Shown in pieces: positions 6,889-8,206 of a DNA stretch of 8,206 bases. Numbering within the stretch: the stretch's first letter is position 1; each line of letters starts with the position of its first letter. The position numbers and the translations under genes were made by a program. The notes beneath the pieces were generated by a model, which was given only the letters and a program-made list of their open reading frames with translations, was not told where the DNA came from and did no database searches. The stretch is from Caldilineae bacterium (GTDB lineage: Bacteria; Chloroflexota; Anaerolineae; J102). The stretch spans positions 1 to 8,206 of the forward strand of contig RFJM01000082.1 of assembly GCA_003694905.1 (NCBI GenBank), given 5' to 3'.

Positions 6889-8206
6889 ATGAAGAAAACG
6901 ATTCTGCGCACCGGCCTGGTGGCCAGTTCTCTACTTGCCATCGGTCTGATGCTCTTCCTCGCTTCGGGCTCGCCAGCGCCGGTCAAGGCCCAGAATTTCG
7001 ATGTAGACCTCACCGTCTACAATAGCAACATCGCCCTGGTCAAAGAGAACCTGCAGTTCGACCTGCAGGAGGGCGTCAACGTCGTCAGGGTGACGGACGT
7101 ACCCTCGGCGATCATTCCGGATTCGGTCCTGTTCCGCTCCTTGACCGATCCCAACACCGTCGTGCTGGAACAGAACTATGAGTACGACATTGTCGGCACA
7201 CAGAAACTGTTGCAGAAATACGTAGACCAGCCCATCGTCGTGGTCACCCAGGATGGTGAGTCCCACGAGGGTACCCTGCTCAGCGGTGCCAACGATGTCA
7301 TCCTGCGCACGACGGATGGAGGTATCGAGGTCATCAAGTTCGACCAGATCCGCCAGTACAGCTTCCCCGCCCTGCCGGAGGGTCTCATCACCCGGCCGAC
7401 GCTGGTGTGGATGGTAGATGCCCAGAAAGCCGGTACCCACGACACAGAACTCGCTTTCCTGACCAACGGCCTCAACTGGGAAGCGAGCTACGTGTTGGAG
7501 CTGGCGCAGGATAACAAGAGCCTGGATCTGAACGGCTGGGTGACGCTGGACAATCGCAGCGGCGCCACCTATCACGATGCCCGGCTGAAGCTGGTGGCCG
7601 GCGAGATCAGCCGTGTGCAGCCCGCCGTGGGCGGCGCCATGCCGATGATGGCCGAGGAGGCCATGGTCAAAGCCCCGGCAGCGCCCGTCGAGCAACGCGA
7701 GTTCTTCGAGTACCATCTCTATGAGGTACAACGACCGGTCACCATCAAGGACAACCAGACCAAGCAGGTGGAATTCGTCACCGCGACGGATGTCCCCGCC
7801 CGCAAGGAATTCATCTACGATGCCTCGGTGCCTTACTACGGATACGGCCCCATCTTCGACCCCGGCTTCGGCGGTACGGGCAAGACCACCGTGGACGTGA
7901 AGCTGGTCTTCAATACCGGCGAAGAGGGGGTGAACGCACAGCTGCCCAAGGGCATCGTACGCATGTATCAGCCCGATGTGGACGGCTCGCCGCTGCTCAT
8001 CGGTGAGGACACCATCAATCACACCCCCAAAGGCGAAGATGTGACCCTGAACATCGGGAAGGCCTTCGACCTGGTGGGTGAACGTACCCAAACTGACTTC
8101 AACCGTATCGGCGACAAGGTGATCAAGGAGTCCTTCCAGATCGAGCTGCGGAACCAGAAGGAAGACGAGGACGTGGAAATCCGGGTCGTCGAGCACCTCT
8201 CCCGCG
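6889..8206 (+). CDS. Secreted DUF4139-type protein of unknown function, 3' end cut off
   Basis: An open frame of 439 codons from ATG 6889 to the window edge without a stop, so the protein is partial. AAGGAG at 6874-6879 sits 9 nt upstream. The N-terminus (MKKTILRTG, then a hydrophobic run about 9-25) is a Sec signal peptide with likely cleavage after VKA at residue 34; there is no lipobox cysteine. The mature part opens with VYNSNIALVKE (43-53) and VRVTDVPSAIIPDSVLF (66-82). Residues about 111-160 look like a small Sm/SH3-like barrel leading to FPALPEGL. From about 190 (NGLNWEASYVLEL, LNGWVTLDNRSG, ARLKLVAGEI) it matches my recollection of DUF4139/COG5316 proteins. A Met/Ala/Pro-rich linker (249-268) splits this region. 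Family function is unknown; a beta-rich extracellular or surface role is inference. It probably lies in its own transcription unit, unrelated to histidine use. Confidence 0.85.
   Translation, partial: MKKTILRTGLVASSLLAIGLMLFLASGSPAPVKAQNFDVDLTVYNSNIALVKENLQFDLQEGVNVVRVTDVPSAIIPDSVLFRSLTDPNTVVLEQNYEYDIVGTQKLLQKYVDQPIVVVTQDGESHEGTLLSGANDVILRTTDGGIEVIKFDQIRQYSFPALPEGLITRPTLVWMVDAQKAGTHDTELAFLTNGLNWEASYVLELAQDNKSLDLNGWVTLDNRSGATYHDARLKLVAGEISRVQPAVGGAMPMMAEEAMVKAPAAPVEQREFFEYHLYEVQRPVTIKDNQTKQVEFVTATDVPARKEFIYDASVPYYGYGPIFDPGFGGTGKTTVDVKLVFNTGEEGVNAQLPKGIVRMYQPDVDGSPLLIGEDTINHTPKGEDVTLNIGKAFDLVGERTQTDFNRIGDKVIKESFQIELRNQKEDEDVEIRVVEHLSR

Noticed and set aside
7864..7887. A Walker A-like GFGGTGKT at residues 326-333 of the DUF4139 protein
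   Set aside because: The pattern matches, but the protein is exported, the region looks beta-rich, and no following Walker B or P-loop fold is visible. Taken as a chance Gly-rich loop.
6931..8196. A 421-codon open frame on the - strand opposite the DUF4139 gene
   Set aside because: The + strand frame has a ribosome binding site, a signal peptide and family motifs. The - strand product has none and is compositionally a shadow.

Overview
The window reads as one rightward cluster from a GC-rich bacterium (roughly 60-65% GC by eye), with every supported gene on the + strand. I suspect a Chloroflexota-type organism. The reasons are the character of the last gene, a secreted DUF4139-type protein, and the general flavour of the transporter and hut proteins. 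No rRNA, tRNA or marker gene confirms this, so the taxonomic guess is weak.

Positions 1-3494 carry an ABC importer of the branched-chain/hydrophobic amino acid (HAAT, LivKHMGF) type. It comprises the C-terminal end of a substrate-binding protein, two membrane permeases (livH, livM) and two ATPases (livG, livF). A strong GNRA-capped hairpin sits between the binding-protein gene and livH. It fits the usual need to make far more binding protein than membrane components. The four downstream transporter genes are tightly packed (4-nt gap, 4-nt overlap, 17-nt overlap), consistent with translational coupling.

Positions 3540-6782 carry hutU (urocanate hydratase) and hutH (histidine ammonia-lyase), which are the second and first steps of histidine degradation. 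HutH turns histidine into urocanate and ammonia, and HutU hydrates urocanate to imidazolonepropionate. HutU starts only 45 nt after livF and HutH 15 nt after hutU, so the transporter and the hut genes could share a transcript. The simplest reading is that this Liv-type importer feeds histidine (or urocanate) into the pathway. The later steps (hutI and a formiminoglutamate enzyme) and any regulator are not in the window.

Positions 6783-6888 are a 106-nt gap with a weak possible terminator and a possible promoter. From 6889 to the window edge runs a secreted protein of the DUF4139 type, cut off at its 3' end and probably a separate transcription unit. I see no mobile element, CRISPR array, RNA gene or clearly novel system. 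The most worthwhile points are the transporter-hut linkage, the hairpin after the binding-protein gene, and the domain make-up of the DUF4139 protein.
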